In this document: positions 56,196-64,000 of the stretch, piece after piece | How the letters are laid out: every line of letters starts with the position of its first letter | How positions within the stretch are numbered: the first letter of the stretch is position 1 | DNA from: Marinilactibacillus psychrotolerans | Lineage (GTDB): Bacteria; Bacillota; Bacilli; Lactobacillales; Carnobacteriaceae_A | Reading direction: 5' to 3' | NCBI RefSeq assembly: GCF_900101525.1 | Contig: NZ_FMZD01000008.1 | Span: 1-64,000, forward strand | DNA length: 64,000 nucleotides | The notes under the pieces: generated by a model | Database searches by the model: none | Told to the model about the DNA's origin: nothing | The model's input: only the letters and a program-made list of their open reading frames with translations | Made by a program: the position numbers and the translations under genes

Positions 56196-58399
56196 ATCGC
56201 CTCCTCCCATACCTTTTTTAGTTCATTGGTTTCTAATTCGGTTTTCTCATCTTGTGTTTTTATGACGACTGTTTTTGAATCTGTCACTTTACCGATCTCA
56301 GTAACATCTTGATCAAATAATGCTTTTACTGCCGTTGCATTTTCGGGTTTCACTGACAGTACGAATCTGGATGGTGATTCAGAGAATAACCAATCTTTTG
56401 GCATATCAACCGTCACGTCCATACCGAATCCTTTTTTAAAGGCTGATTCTGCTAAAGCTACTGCTAGTCCACCTTCAGAAAGGTCATGAGCACTTTGAAT
56501 CCATCCTCGTCTGATCGCTTCCAATACTTTATCTTGAATGTCCTTTTCTTTTTCAATATCAAAGTCGAAAAGTTCACCTTCTATACGACCAAGCTGCATT
56601 TTCTGAATTTCCGTTCCGTTAAAGTCAGGTTTTGTTTCGCCAACTACAAAAATCTTATCCCCAATTTGTTTAAAGTCAGAAGTGGTTACATGAGCGAGTT
56701 CTTTGACTAACCCGACCATCCCGATCATTGGTGTAGGATAAATGGCTTCACCGTTCGTCTCATTGTATAAAGAAACATTTCCCGAAATCACTGGGGTTCC
56801 AAGTGTTTCACAAGCTTTTGAAATGCCATCAGCAGACGTCCAAAGTTCCCAGAATACTTCTGGTTTATCCGGATTTCCGTAATTCAGACAATCTGTAATC
56901 GCTAGTGGTTCTCCTCCGCTTGCTACAATATTCCTTGCTGCTTCTGCGACAGCCATCTGTCCGCCTCTTTCCGGGTTCAGATAAAGGTATCTGGCATTGC
57001 AGTCTGTCGTCATTGCTAAAGCTTTCTGGGTTCCGCGAATCCGTAAGACAGCCGCATCGCTTCCCGGTCCTACGACAGTATTCGTGCGGACCATGGAATC
57101 ATATGTTTCAAAAATCGATTTTTTCGACGCGATTGTTGGTTGTTTTAATAACTGCTTCAACGTTTCCCCTGCATTGGTTACGACAGGCTCAAATGCTTTT
57201 AATGCTTTAAATCTTTTGATTCTCTCTGGCTCAGTGTAAGGTTTGTTGTAGACAGGCGCTTCTTCTGCCAGTGCATCGACTGGCAAGTCTGCTACTTGTA
57301 CTCCATGATGGAATAAACGGTACTGCCCATCGTCTGTAACATGTCCAATATTTACAGCATCTAATTCATATCTTGAAAACAGTTCTTTAACGCTGTCTTC
57401 CGATCCTGCCTTCACACAGATTAGCATGCGTTCCTGTGATTCGGACAGCATCATTTCATAAGGCGTCATATTGGTTTCACGTTGCGGGACATCATCTAGA
57501 TTCAGTACCATGCCGCTTCCCGCTTTTGAAGCCATTTCTGAACTGGATGAAACAAGACCGGCAGCACCCATATCCTGGATTCCGATCAATATATCCTGAT
57601 AGTTCTGGATCAGTTCCAGACAAGCTTCCATCAATAATTTTTCCATAAATGGATCTCCAACTTGAACCGCTGAACGTTCAGATTCTTCTCCATCACTGAA
57701 TTCTTCGGAGGCAAATGTGGCTCCATGAATACCATCTCGACCTGTTTTGGCGCCTACATACATAATCGTATTGCCGACACCTTTTGCCTGGCCTTTTTGA
57801 ATGTCTTTATGGTCGATCAAGCCCACACACATCGCATTGACTAGTGGGTTTCCTTTGTATACTGGGTCAAACCCGATTTCGCCGCCGACAGTCGGGATTC
57901 CAATACAGTTTCCGTATCCACCAATTCCAGCTACGACTTCTTCCAGCAAGTATTTTGTCCGTTCATTGTCTAATTCGCCAAAGCGAAGTGAATCCAGTAA
58001 TGCGATTGGACGCGCACCCATACTGAAAATATCGCGGATGATTCCGCCAACTCCAGTAGCTGCTCCTTCATAAGGTTCAACGGCAGAAGGATGATTATGG
58101 CTTTCTGCTTTGAAGACAACTGCCTGTCCATCACCGATATCAACAATTCCGGCTCCTTCTCCAGGACCTTGTAAAACTTGTGGACCGCTAGTTGGAAACT
58201 TACGTAAAACTGGTTTAGAATTTTTGTAAGAACAATGCTCACTCCACATCACTGAAAACAGTCCAGTTTCCGTATAATTCGGTAAGCGTCCCAGAATATC
58301 TTCTGAGATCATGCGATATTCTTCGTCCGTTAAGCCCCATTCTGCATAGATACGCTGTTCTTTAACGGTTTGTGCTGTCGGTTCCTGAATGGTTTTCAT
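56168..58399 (-). CDS. purL: Phosphoribosylformylglycinamidine synthase subunit PurL
   Basis: A 743-residue small-type PurL, acting with PurQ and PurS on [36 protein letters not shown] and [15 protein letters not shown] are diagnostic. Full length. Start overlaps purQ by 4 bases. Confidence 0.97.
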   Translation of the reverse strand: MKTIQEPTAQTVKEQRIYAEWGLTDEEYRMISEDILGRLPNYTETGLFSVMWSEHCSYKNSKPVLRKFPTSGPQVLQGPGEGAGIVDIGDGQAVVFKAESHNHPSAVEPYEGAATGVGGIIRDIFSMGARPIALLDSLRFGELDNERTKYLLEEVVAGIGGYGNCIGIPTVGGEIGFDPVYKGNPLVNAMCVGLIDHKDIQKGQAKGVGNTIMYVGAKTGRDGIHGATFASEEFSDGEESERSAVQVGDPFMEKLLMEACLELIQNYQDILIGIQDMGAAGLVSSSSEMASKAGSGMVLNLDDVPQRETNMTPYEMMLSESQERMLICVKAGSEDSVKELFSRYELDAVNIGHVTDDGQYRLFHHGVQVADLPVDALAEEAPVYNKPYTEPERIKRFKALKAFEPVVTNAGETLKQLLKQPTIASKKSIFETYDSMVRTNTVVGPGSDAAVLRIRGTQKALAMTTDCNARYLYLNPERGGQMAVAEAARNIVASGGEPLAITDCLNYGNPDKPEVFWELWTSADGISKACETLGTPVISGNVSLYNETNGEAIYPTPMIGMVGLVKELAHVTTSDFKQIGDKIFVVGETKPDFNGTEIQKMQLGRIEGELFDFDIEKEKDIQDKVLEAIRRGWIQSAHDLSEGGLAVALAESAFKKGFGMDVTVDMPKDWLFSESPSRFVLSVKPENATAVKALFDQDVTEIGKVTDSKTVVIKTQDEKTELETNELKKVWEEAIPWLLKSKA

Positions 58400-59079
58400 A
58401 CGTTAGCGGTCTCCTTTACAAAGTTCTTGATCATGGACTGAAAGAACCTTAAGCCGTCACTTGAGCCAAGCAATTCTTCTGTTGCTCGTTCAGGATGTGG
58501 CATCATACCCAGTACATTTCCCTTTTTGTTGATGATTCCTGCAATATCTGCTACTGAACCATTAGGATTCTCTGACGCATAGGTGAAGACGATCTGATTA
58601 TTTCTTTCCAGTTCTTCCAAGGTTTCTGGGTCGCAGTAGTAGCTGCCTTCTCCATGTGCAATCGGAATCGTTAATTGTTCGCCTTGTTCATATAATGAAG
58701 TAAAATTCGTCTTGTTATTTTCAACTTTCAATTGGACAGATTTGCAGATAAAGTGCAGATGTTTATTTCTCTGTAATGCACCTGGAAGCAAGCCTGCTTC
58801 TACTAAAATCTGAAATCCATTGCATGTACCAAAAACTGGCTTGCCTTCTTCAGCGAAACGTCTGACTTCGCTCATAACATTTGAAAAACGAGAGATTGCA
58901 CCACTTCTCAGATAGTCTCCATATGAGAATCCCCCAGGTAAAAGTATCCCATCAAATCCATCTAAACTTGTTTCCATATGTGAGACGTATTCAGCTTTTT
59001 CGCCAACACCATCTCTGATTGCGTGAAGCAGATCCACATCGCAATTTGAACCGGGGAATTGAATAACTGCAAACCGCAT
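58396..59079 (-). CDS. purQ: Phosphoribosylformylglycinamidine synthase subunit PurQ
   Basis: A 227-residue class I glutaminase. The nucleophile is in [28 protein letters not shown] precedes it and MPHPER supplies His/Glu. It delivers ammonia to PurL. Three bases separate it from purS. Confidence 0.97.
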   Translation of the reverse strand: MRFAVIQFPGSNCDVDLLHAIRDGVGEKAEYVSHMETSLDGFDGILLPGGFSYGDYLRSGAISRFSNVMSEVRRFAEEGKPVFGTCNGFQILVEAGLLPGALQRNKHLHFICKSVQLKVENNKTNFTSLYEQGEQLTIPIAHGEGSYYCDPETLEELERNNQIVFTYASENPNGSVADIAGIINKKGNVLGMMPHPERATEELLGSSDGLRFFQSMIKNFVKETANV

Positions 59080-59081
59080 AG

Positions 59082-59342
59082 TTATACCGTCTCCTTTACT
59101 GCTTCAATTTCATAACGGTAACTTTCCATTACTACATTAGCGAGCAACTTATCACAAATGGTTTCAATCGTTTCTTCAACTGTTCGGTCTGCTTGTTTTG
59201 CTACTTTGATTTCAAAATACTTTCCCATTCTGATATCTTCAATCTCATCGAATCCCATACGATGAACAGCACCGCGTACGGCTTCTCCTTGAGGATCTAG
59301 AATGGATTCTTTGTAGGTTACATATACTTTTACGTTATACAT
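59082..59342 (-). CDS. purS: Phosphoribosylformylglycinamidine synthase subunit PurS
   Basis: An 86-residue protein that bridges PurL and Pur[20 protein letters not shown] is the family signature. It lies 14 nt after purC. Confidence 0.96.
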   Translation of the reverse strand: MYNVKVYVTYKESILDPQGEAVRGAVHRMGFDEIEDIRMGKYFEIKVAKQADRTVEETIETICDKLLANVVMESYRYEIEAVKETV

Positions 59343-59356
59343 GATCAGTTCTCCTT

Positions 59357-60067
59357 TTAAAGTTGGTTTAAACGAGTCAAAACTTCCTGATAAAGCGGAA
59401 TAATATCTCCCAGATCTTTTCTGAACACATCTTTATCCAGACGGTCATTTGTATCCAAGTCCCATAAACGACAAGTGTCTGGTGAAATTTCATCTGCCAG
59501 TATGATGGATCCATCACTTGTCTTTCCGAATTCCAATTTGAAATCAACTAGTCGAATGTTCATTTTTTCAAATAATCCAATCAACACTTGATTAATTTCC
59601 ATTGCCTTTTTTTTGATTTCCAAAACTTCATTATCCGTAGCAAGCTTTAATACGCGGACATGATCATCATTGAGAATAGGATCGTTCAATGCATCTTCTT
59701 TTAAATAAAATTCTAATATGGGGAATGAGAGTTTTTCTCCTTCTTCTACGCCTAAACGCTTGGAAAAACTTCCTGCAGCTACGTTACGAACGACAACTTC
59801 CAGTGAAAACATACTGACTTTTTGTATGAGTTGCTCTGTTTCAGAGAGTTGTTTAATGAAGTGACTATTGATTCCTTTTACTTTTAACTTTTCAAATAGC
59901 ATACTAGTAATTTGGTTATTCAATTTACCCTTACCGGTAATATTTTCTTTCTTGGCACCATTACCTGCTGTTGCTTGATTTTTATATTTGACCCAAAGAA
60001 CATCTGGATCATCGGTCTCATAAAGCTCTTTCGCTTTTCCTTCGTAAAGCAACTCTTTTTTTTCCAA
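59357..60067 (-). CDS. purC: SAICAR synthetase PurC
   Basis: A 236-residue enzyme joining CAIR and aspartate. LLYEGKAKELYETDD, EVVVRNVAAGSFSKRLG and DEISPDTCRLWD are signatures. The TTG start at 60067 has AGGAG 8 bases upstream and gives the normal length; an ATG at 60124 would add an unrelated cysteine-rich extension. First gene of the operon; purE, purK and purB are not in the window. Confidence 0.95.
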   Translation of the reverse strand: MEKKELLYEGKAKELYETDDPDVLWVKYKNQATAGNGAKKENITGKGKLNNQITSMLFEKLKVKGINSHFIKQLSETEQLIQKVSMFSLEVVVRNVAAGSFSKRLGVEEGEKLSFPILEFYLKEDALNDPILNDDHVRVLKLATDNEVLEIKKKAMEINQVLIGLFEKMNIRLVDFKLEFGKTSDGSIILADEISPDTCRLWDLDTNDRLDKDVFRKDLGDIIPLYQEVLTRLNQL

Positions 60068-60209
60068 ATAAAGTTCTCCTCTCAAGAATAAACAAATAAA
60101 ACACGAACAATTTTCATTAAACAATTAACCAATGTATTCATTTAACTTCATACTAAATATACTCCCTATCATAGTCAACCTATTAGCGAGTATTTGCCAT
60201 CTTATTTTA

Positions 60210-60290
60210 ATATATAGTTCGCCTTTTAATATACTTAAAAATTTTTAAAAATTAAAAAGCAGATTATGACTAAAAAACCCGAACTATACA
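60210..60290 (-). promoter_or_regulatory. PurBox-like pair and promoter upstream of purC
   Basis: GTTCG at 60217-60221 (minus-strand box AAAGGCGAACTAT) and CGAAC at 60280-60284 (AAACCCGAACTAT) are inverted, 58 bp apart; both resemble the PurBox consensus. A candidate minus-strand promoter is TTGTAT with CATAAT at 17 bp, overlapping the distal box. Confidence 0.55.
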
Positions 60291-60355
60291 ATTTATTTTA
60301 AAGCATCTATCTCTTTAAATTTATCAAAATTTTTCTCCCTTATTATAAAATTTAA

Positions 60356-60401
60356 TTGTTTTTATGATGTACTCTTGTTATAGTGAACCTAACTTACTTT
60401 T
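60356..60401 (+). promoter_or_regulatory. Promoter of the DsbA/FrnE gene with shared 12-base motif
   Basis: -35 TTGTTT (60356-60361), 17-bp spacer, -10 TATAGT (60379-60384). TAACTTACTTTT at 60390-60401 also occurs exactly upstream of the hxlR-type gene (61450-61461). Confidence 0.6.
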
Positions 60402-60421
60402 AGGAAGAGAAGTGACATTTA

Positions 60422-61132
60422 ATGATGAGAATCGAAGTATGGTCAGATTATGTTTGTCCATTTTGTTATATCGGTAAAAGAGAATTAGAACAAGCTATTA
60501 GAGAAACTGGATTGGCCGGTAAAGTTTCCGTCGAATTTAAAGCTTATGAATTGGATCCTACAACTTCTATAGAAGATGACTCGCCGGTTAAAGAAAGCTT
60601 GATGAAGAAAAAAGGAATGTCTGAAAGTCAAGTTGAAGGAATGTTTGAAAGCGTAGCAGATCGTGCTAAATCTGTAGGATTGAACTATGACTTTTCTAAA
60701 ATGAAAAATGCGAATACAAAAAAAGCGCATCGTCTGGCTAAATTTGCGGAGAGCCAAGGCAAAGGATCAGATATAGATGAAGCATTATTATCTGCTCACT
60801 TCACAGATAACCTTGCATTGAATGATGACGAAGTATTGTTGAGTATTGCAGAGTCAGTAGGACTATCACAAGAAGAGGCTCAGGCAGTACTTTCTAGTGA
60901 CCAATATGCAGATGAAGTTGCTCAAGATATAGAAGAAGCGAGAGCAATCGGTGTACAAGGCGTTCCTTTCTTTGTATTAGAACGTAAATACGCGATTTCA
61001 GGTGCGCAACCGCAAGCCTTGTTCCAGGAAACCCTACAGAAAGTCGCAGACGAAATGGGGATCAAGCCCGGTTTACAATTGGTCGGCGACAGCAATGAAG
61101 GCTTATGTGAAGACGGCAGCTGTGCATTTTAA
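60422..61132 (+). CDS. DsbA-family oxidoreductase (FrnE-like)
   Basis: A 236-residue thioredoxin-fold protein with an inserted helical domain. The redox motif is WSDYVCPFCYIGK (CPFC) near residue 12 and the cis-Pro region is GVQGVPFFVL. There is no signal peptide, so it is a cytoplasmic FrnE-type isomerase/oxidoreductase, possibly for thiol stress. A C-terminal CEDGSC motif is unusual and could be a second redox pair. Terminator follows. Confidence 0.88.
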   Translation: MMRIEVWSDYVCPFCYIGKRELEQAIRETGLAGKVSVEFKAYELDPTTSIEDDSPVKESLMKKKGMSESQVEGMFESVADRAKSVGLNYDFSKMKNANTKKAHRLAKFAESQGKGSDIDEALLSAHFTDNLALNDDEVLLSIAESVGLSQEEAQAVLSSDQYADEVAQDIEEARAIGVQGVPFFVLERKYAISGAQPQALFQETLQKVADEMGIKPGLQLVGDSNEGLCEDGSCAF

Positions 61133-61170
61133 TTAATTCTCAATCAGTCGTCCTATTAAATAATTGAGCT

Positions 61171-61218
61171 AAAAAGTCGATATCTGTCTGCTATAACAGA
61201 AGATATCGACTTTTTTTG
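61171..61218 (+). terminator. Terminator of the DsbA/FrnE gene
   Basis: AAAAAGTCGATATCT/AGATATCGACTTTTT stem followed by T residues. Confidence 0.88.
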
Positions 61219-61409
61219 ATTATTAATTTGATTCTGCTGGCAAGTTTTTTATTTACACTATTTTGTTACAACTCTCAAAATTCAAGAACTGACTTGTGTC
61301 CTTACAAAAAGCACTGCATTACCGTATTGCCTATGCTTACGTCTTTCGCTATTTAATTTAAATTATCAGCACATAATTCATAAAAGCGTCCAGTTATTTT
61401 TATATAGTA

Positions 61410-61461
61410 TTGATTTTGTATCTAGATTATCATACAATCACTTAAGAAGTAACTTACTTTT
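61410..61461 (+). promoter_or_regulatory. Promoter of the HxlR gene with palindromic operator
   Basis: -35 TTGATT (61410-61415), 17-bp spacer, -10 TACAAT (61433-61438). AAGTAA-C-TTACTT (61447-61459) is a perfect dyad overlapping the 12-base motif shared with the DsbA/FrnE gene. The remaining bases from 61219 to 61409 show nothing recognisable. Confidence 0.6.
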
Positions 61462-61493
61462 CGAAACCTTAAATAACTGAAATGAGGGATTAT

Positions 61494-61823
61494 ATGTTAA
61501 GCAAAGATGAATTGCCTTTTTGTCCAGTTGCTACCACGGTAGATTTAATCGGAAACAAATGGAAATTATTGATTATGCGCGAACTACTTAAGGGAACCAA
61601 ACGATTTAATGAATTGCACAAATCAATAGAAGGTATCAGTCAGAAAGTCTTAACGGAAAACTTGCGCAAAATGGAAGAAGACGGTATTATCAGTCGCAAA
61701 GCGTATGCAGTGATTCCTCCAAAAGTTGAATATTCTTTAAGTGAGTTAGGAGATTCATTACGACCAATTATTAATTCAATGAGTGACTGGGGAACAAGTT
61801 ATATTAAAGAAAATTTGATGTAA
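61494..61823 (+). CDS. HxlR-family transcriptional regulator
   Basis: A 109-residue winged-helix protein. FCPVATTVDLIGNKWKLLIM gives the conserved N-terminal Cys and HxlR signature; RFNELHKSIEGISQKVLTENLR is the recognition part. Members such as YodB and HypR sense thiol-reactive stress through this Cys. The ATG at 61494 has GAGG 6 bases upstream. Shared motif suggests it controls the DsbA/FrnE gene and itself. Confidence 0.9.
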   Translation: MLSKDELPFCPVATTVDLIGNKWKLLIMRELLKGTKRFNELHKSIEGISQKVLTENLRKMEEDGIISRKAYAVIPPKVEYSLSELGDSLRPIINSMSDWGTSYIKENLM

Positions 61824-61866
61824 AAAAGATGATTCAAGAAATATTCTTTCTTGAATCATCTTTTTT
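61821..61866. terminator. Terminator of the HxlR gene
   Basis: Perfect stem AAAAAGATGATTCAAGAAA with its complement around a 5-base loop; A and T tails on both sides, so it may also end the convergent monooxygenase-like gene. Confidence 0.9.
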
Positions 61867-61896
61867 ATTTAGTCGGTTATTTCTGTTTAACTCTCC

Positions 61897-62247
61897 TTAA
61901 CGAGAGTATGTTTCAATAGTTGAAAAATATTTTGAGCCAAATCCATCTAAAATATTTTTTACTTCTTCATTTGGTTCACCATATACAGTACAGCTTGTTA
62001 CCGTACCCAATGCCATAAATCTGTCAGCAAAATTTTCATTAAAATGTGCTAAGTGATCAGCTGTAGCTTGATTACTTTCGTAGTGTTCTATGGTATGACA
62101 AATATTTCCATTTAATGCCCAGTGATAGTTTAACGTTCCGAGTTCTTTTGCTGTACTTTCTACCATTTCTTTTGCTAATTCGCGTAATGCCTCTTCTTTT
62201 CCTTCAGAGACTTCTAGTTCCACTAAATATAAAATACCATTTGACAT
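61897..62247 (-). CDS. Antibiotic-biosynthesis-monooxygenase (ABM)-domain protein, putative quinol monooxygenase
   Basis: A 116-residue ABM ferredoxin-like-fold protein: LYLVELEVSEGKEEALRELA, TLNYHWALNG, HYESNQATADHLAHFNENF. The ABM fold often oxidises quinols without a cofactor or scavenges reactive carbonyl species; here the activity is not certain. The start at 62247 has AGGAGG 7 bases upstream. Close to an HxlR regulator, a common pairing for quinone stress. Confidence 0.8.
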   Translation of the reverse strand: MSNGILYLVELEVSEGKEEALRELAKEMVESTAKELGTLNYHWALNGNICHTIEHYESNQATADHLAHFNENFADRFMALGTVTSCTVYGEPNEEVKNILDGFGSKYFSTIETYSR

Positions 62248-62287
62248 ATTATTTCCTCCTACTATGATGTTGTTAAACAATTTTGCA

Positions 62288-63166
62288 TTAATTTAATGAT
62301 TCAAAATAATCTTGTGCAACTTTTTGATAATCTTCTCCATCAATATCCACTTGAGCATTAAGTTCAATAACTGTTTCTGTATCTAAGTTTTCGTTGATAC
62401 CATTAATGATTGTTTCTATTTCCGGATTTTCTTCTAGAACGTCTTGACGAACAACAGGAACAAGATTATACGGTGGCCAGAATTTTTTGTCATCTTCTAA
62501 AATAGTGAACTCATCGGTATTAGACAATTGTCCTTCTGTCGTATAGGCAGGAGTTGCGTCTGCTTCATCATTCAGTAAGACTTGATACTTCAGACTATTA
62601 TCGTAAACTGTTGAAGATTGGAAGTTAAACTCTCCATACACCTGTTCCAAACCAGGCAAACCATCTTCACGCTGATCGAATTCACCTTGAGAAGCAAAAC
62701 GGATTTTATCCGCATTCGCTTGTAAATCACTCAATGTTGTAATGTCATATTCTTCTGATACACTCGTCTTGATTGCAATACCGGCAGAATCATTCGCTTC
62801 TGCATATTCAAGGGTCGTTAATACTCCATCTTCTTCATATGCTTCTTTAACTGTTTCTGCAACAGAATCCGGATCAGTTTCCAATGGAAGTTCAAAGATC
62901 GTTAATAAAGCTGTACCTGTATATTCTGGATACAAATCTACTTCTCCATTTTCAATAGATTCTGGAATGACTGAACTTGCAATATTCGGTACTCTTTCAA
63001 CAGTATATCCTTGATCTTCTAATGCTAGAGCATAGAGTTCACTGACTACTAAGCTTTCAGTAAAATCTTTTGAACCAACTTTTATTTCTTTGTTTGACTC
63101 ACTAGATGAACAACCTGCTAAAAGCAATACAAAGACTGCAGCTAAAATACTTACAATTTTTTTCAT
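62288..63166 (-). CDS. Osmoprotectant ABC transporter substrate-binding lipoprotein (OpuCC/OsmF-like)
   Basis: A 292-residue lipoprotein: signal peptide with lipobox LLLAGC at residues 14-19, then KVGSKDFTESLVVSELYALAL, VDLYPEYTGTALLT and NDEADATPAYTTEGQL, typical of glycine betaine/carnitine/choline-binding proteins. Usually in one operon with permeases; here it is divergent from the permease and regulator genes, separated by a 66-bp palindrome. Substrate not determined. Confidence 0.9.
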   Translation of the reverse strand: MKKIVSILAAVFVLLLAGCSSSESNKEIKVGSKDFTESLVVSELYALALEDQGYTVERVPNIASSVIPESIENGEVDLYPEYTGTALLTIFELPLETDPDSVAETVKEAYEEDGVLTTLEYAEANDSAGIAIKTSVSEEYDITTLSDLQANADKIRFASQGEFDQREDGLPGLEQVYGEFNFQSSTVYDNSLKYQVLLNDEADATPAYTTEGQLSNTDEFTILEDDKKFWPPYNLVPVVRQDVLEENPEIETIINGINENLDTETVIELNAQVDIDGEDYQKVAQDYFESLN

Positions 63167-63218
63167 AATTAGATTCCTCGCTTTCTTACTCTATTGTAAG
63201 TCGATAGTCATTAGTTGA

Positions 63219-63284
63219 GAAGTACGCACTTTTTTATTAGTCACTTACCTTTTTGTAAGTATCTAATAAAAAAGTGCGTACTTC
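63219..63284. repeat. 66-bp near-perfect palindrome in the osmoprotectant intergenic region
   Basis: Arms 63219-63240 and 63263-63284 are perfectly complementary over 22 bp. Inside, ACTTAC (63243-63248) and GTAAGT (63255-63260) pair again after a 2x2 mismatch, with a CTTTTT loop. It lies between the divergent binding protein and regulator genes. Confidence 0.9.
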
Positions 63285-63332
63285 TTTTATTTATTTATAA
63301 ATTTATAATGAAAATAGAGAGGAGTTATTAAT

Positions 63333-63650
63333 ATGGATTCTCTAGAAATTTTTTTTACAGTCATCAATCATCCTATAAAAATTATGGTTTTAAAATTTAT
63401 GGAAGAAAGTGAAGGAACAAATGTATCCTTTAATGAATTAATGGATTTCTTTTCAATTGATTGTTTATCCCCAGAGAGATTACTCTTAGTAACAAGCATA
63501 TGGGAAATGTATAATGATCAATTATTGATAAAAATAAACCATTATTCAGGAACACGATTTGAATTGACCAAAAGAGCACGGGAATTAAATAAAATTATTA
63601 CTGATTTTGACTACTGGTTAGAATCTCATCAGTTTTATGGAGGAGTTTAA
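63333..63650 (+). CDS. Small winged-helix regulator linked to osmoprotectant genes (GbsR-like, tentative)
   Basis: A 105-residue, probably cytoplasmic protein. LEIFFTVINHPIKIMVLKFME near the start and FELTKRARELNKII suggest a wHTH fold. Position directly upstream of the permease gene and opposite the binding-protein gene is typical of GbsR/OpcR-type repressors of osmoprotectant uptake, but it is shorter than those (usually about 180 residues), so the assignment is tentative. SD GAGGAG is present. Confidence 0.6.
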   Translation: MDSLEIFFTVINHPIKIMVLKFMEESEGTNVSFNELMDFFSIDCLSPERLLLVTSIWEMYNDQLLIKINHYSGTRFELTKRARELNKIITDFDYWLESHQFYGGV

Positions 63651-63654
63651 TTTG

Positions 63655-64000
63655 TTGACAGAAATCATTCAATATTTTGAAAGCAATGGAACTCAGTATG
63701 CAGAATACCTCATACAGCATATTCGATTAAGCATGATTGCTTTACTGATTGCCTTGATTATAGGAGTTCCTCTGGGATATATCAGCTATAAACATAAGAA
63801 GGTTGCTGAATTTTTCACAACGTCCTCTCAGTTACTAAGAATCATTCCAAGCTTAGCCATTTTATTTATCTTAATTCCAATTATTGGTGTAGGAGAATTA
63901 CCTGCTTTAATTGCCCTGGTCTTTTTAGCTATTCCACCCATTCTGATTAATACAATTCTTGGATTCAATGAAATTCCTGCCATTACAAAAGAAGTCGCTG
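63655..64000 (+). CDS. Osmoprotectant ABC transporter permease (OpuCB/D type), partial
   Basis: The N-terminal 115 residues of a permease that runs off the right edge. Hydrophobic segments include LSMIALLIALIIGVPLGY, and LLRIIPSLAILFILIPIIG and PALIALVFLAIPPILINT match the OpuCB/ProW family. GGAGGAG lies just upstream; TTG at 63655 (or 63652) is the likely start. It abuts the regulator gene. Confidence 0.85.
   Translation, partial: MTEIIQYFESNGTQYAEYLIQHIRLSMIALLIALIIGVPLGYISYKHKKVAEFFTTSSQLLRIIPSLAILFILIPIIGVGELPALIALVFLAIPPILINTILGFNEIPAITKEVA

Noticed and set aside
56486-58073. Several plus-strand frames of 60-101 codons inside purL
   Set aside because: Antisense shadows of a well-conserved gene, without SDs.

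Overview
The window reads as a chromosomal segment of a low-GC Gram-positive bacterium of the Lactobacillales, most likely the family Carnobacteriaceae. This is inferred from the 5' end of a 16S rRNA gene at the left edge and from gene content and order (murZ-rho-rpmE, pyrG-rpoE-DUF1934, lipL-ywfO, cshA-acpS-mazEF). No prophage, insertion sequence or CRISPR array was seen. Several genes use TTG starts backed by strong Shine-Dalgarno (SD) sequences (queT, cshA, bioY, purF, purC, a threonine/serine exporter gene).

Layout. 1-620: 16S rRNA 5' end with tandem rrn promoters, minus strand. 0.6-9.2 kb: a tRNA methyltransferase, a c-di-AMP-binding CBS/ACT protein, a queuosine-precursor transporter behind a preQ1-like riboswitch, mazEF, acpS, cshA, murF, ddl and rpmE2. 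9.4-17 kb: rho, murZ, bioY, fba, pyrG (with a CTP-type attenuator leader), rpoE and a DUF1934 gene. 17-22.3 kb, plus strand: lipL, a ywfO-type HD hydrolase, a HAD phosphatase, ohr and a uvrX-type Y-family polymerase with LexA/DinR-like boxes. 22.3-27 kb: folate and one-carbon genes (fhs-fchA-folD-fau, then folT under a THF riboswitch). 27-31 kb: small membrane proteins, mgsA, a PfpI protein, an intergenic stretch with C-rich candidate sRNAs, a frameshifted NERD gene, and a degenerate tandem array with an exact 52-bp period. 31-37 kb: an amidohydrolase and a tryptophan unit (trpX-trpY-trpZ-trpB) behind a leader that looks like ribosome-mediated attenuation. 37-43.7 kb: an FAD oxidoreductase, a PAP2 phosphatase, guaC, a three-gene unit (divergent cis-prenyltransferase, guanylate-kinase-like protein, 59-aa membrane protein) and other small genes. 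43.8-46.9 kb: a five-gene persulfide/rhodanese operon with a CstR-like repressor and its operator. 47-50 kb: D-serine dehydratase and a split threonine/serine exporter. 50.2-60.1 kb: purC-S-Q-L-F-M-N-H-D with PurBox-like sites. 60.4-64 kb: a DsbA/FrnE protein, an HxlR regulator sharing a 12-base motif with it, a quinol-monooxygenase-like protein, and an osmoprotectant ABC system around a 66-bp palindrome.

How the genes work together. One-carbon units from Fhs/FchA/FolD feed the purine pathway. The fhs and pur operons carry the same unusual pair of inverted CGAAC boxes about 57-58 bp apart, so joint PurR control is likely. The tryptophan unit pairs import with a lone TrpB (indole + serine to Trp) and seems controlled by translation of short Trp-rich leader peptides, not by a T-box. 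The most unusual features are this tryptophan leader and the 52-bp periodic array.
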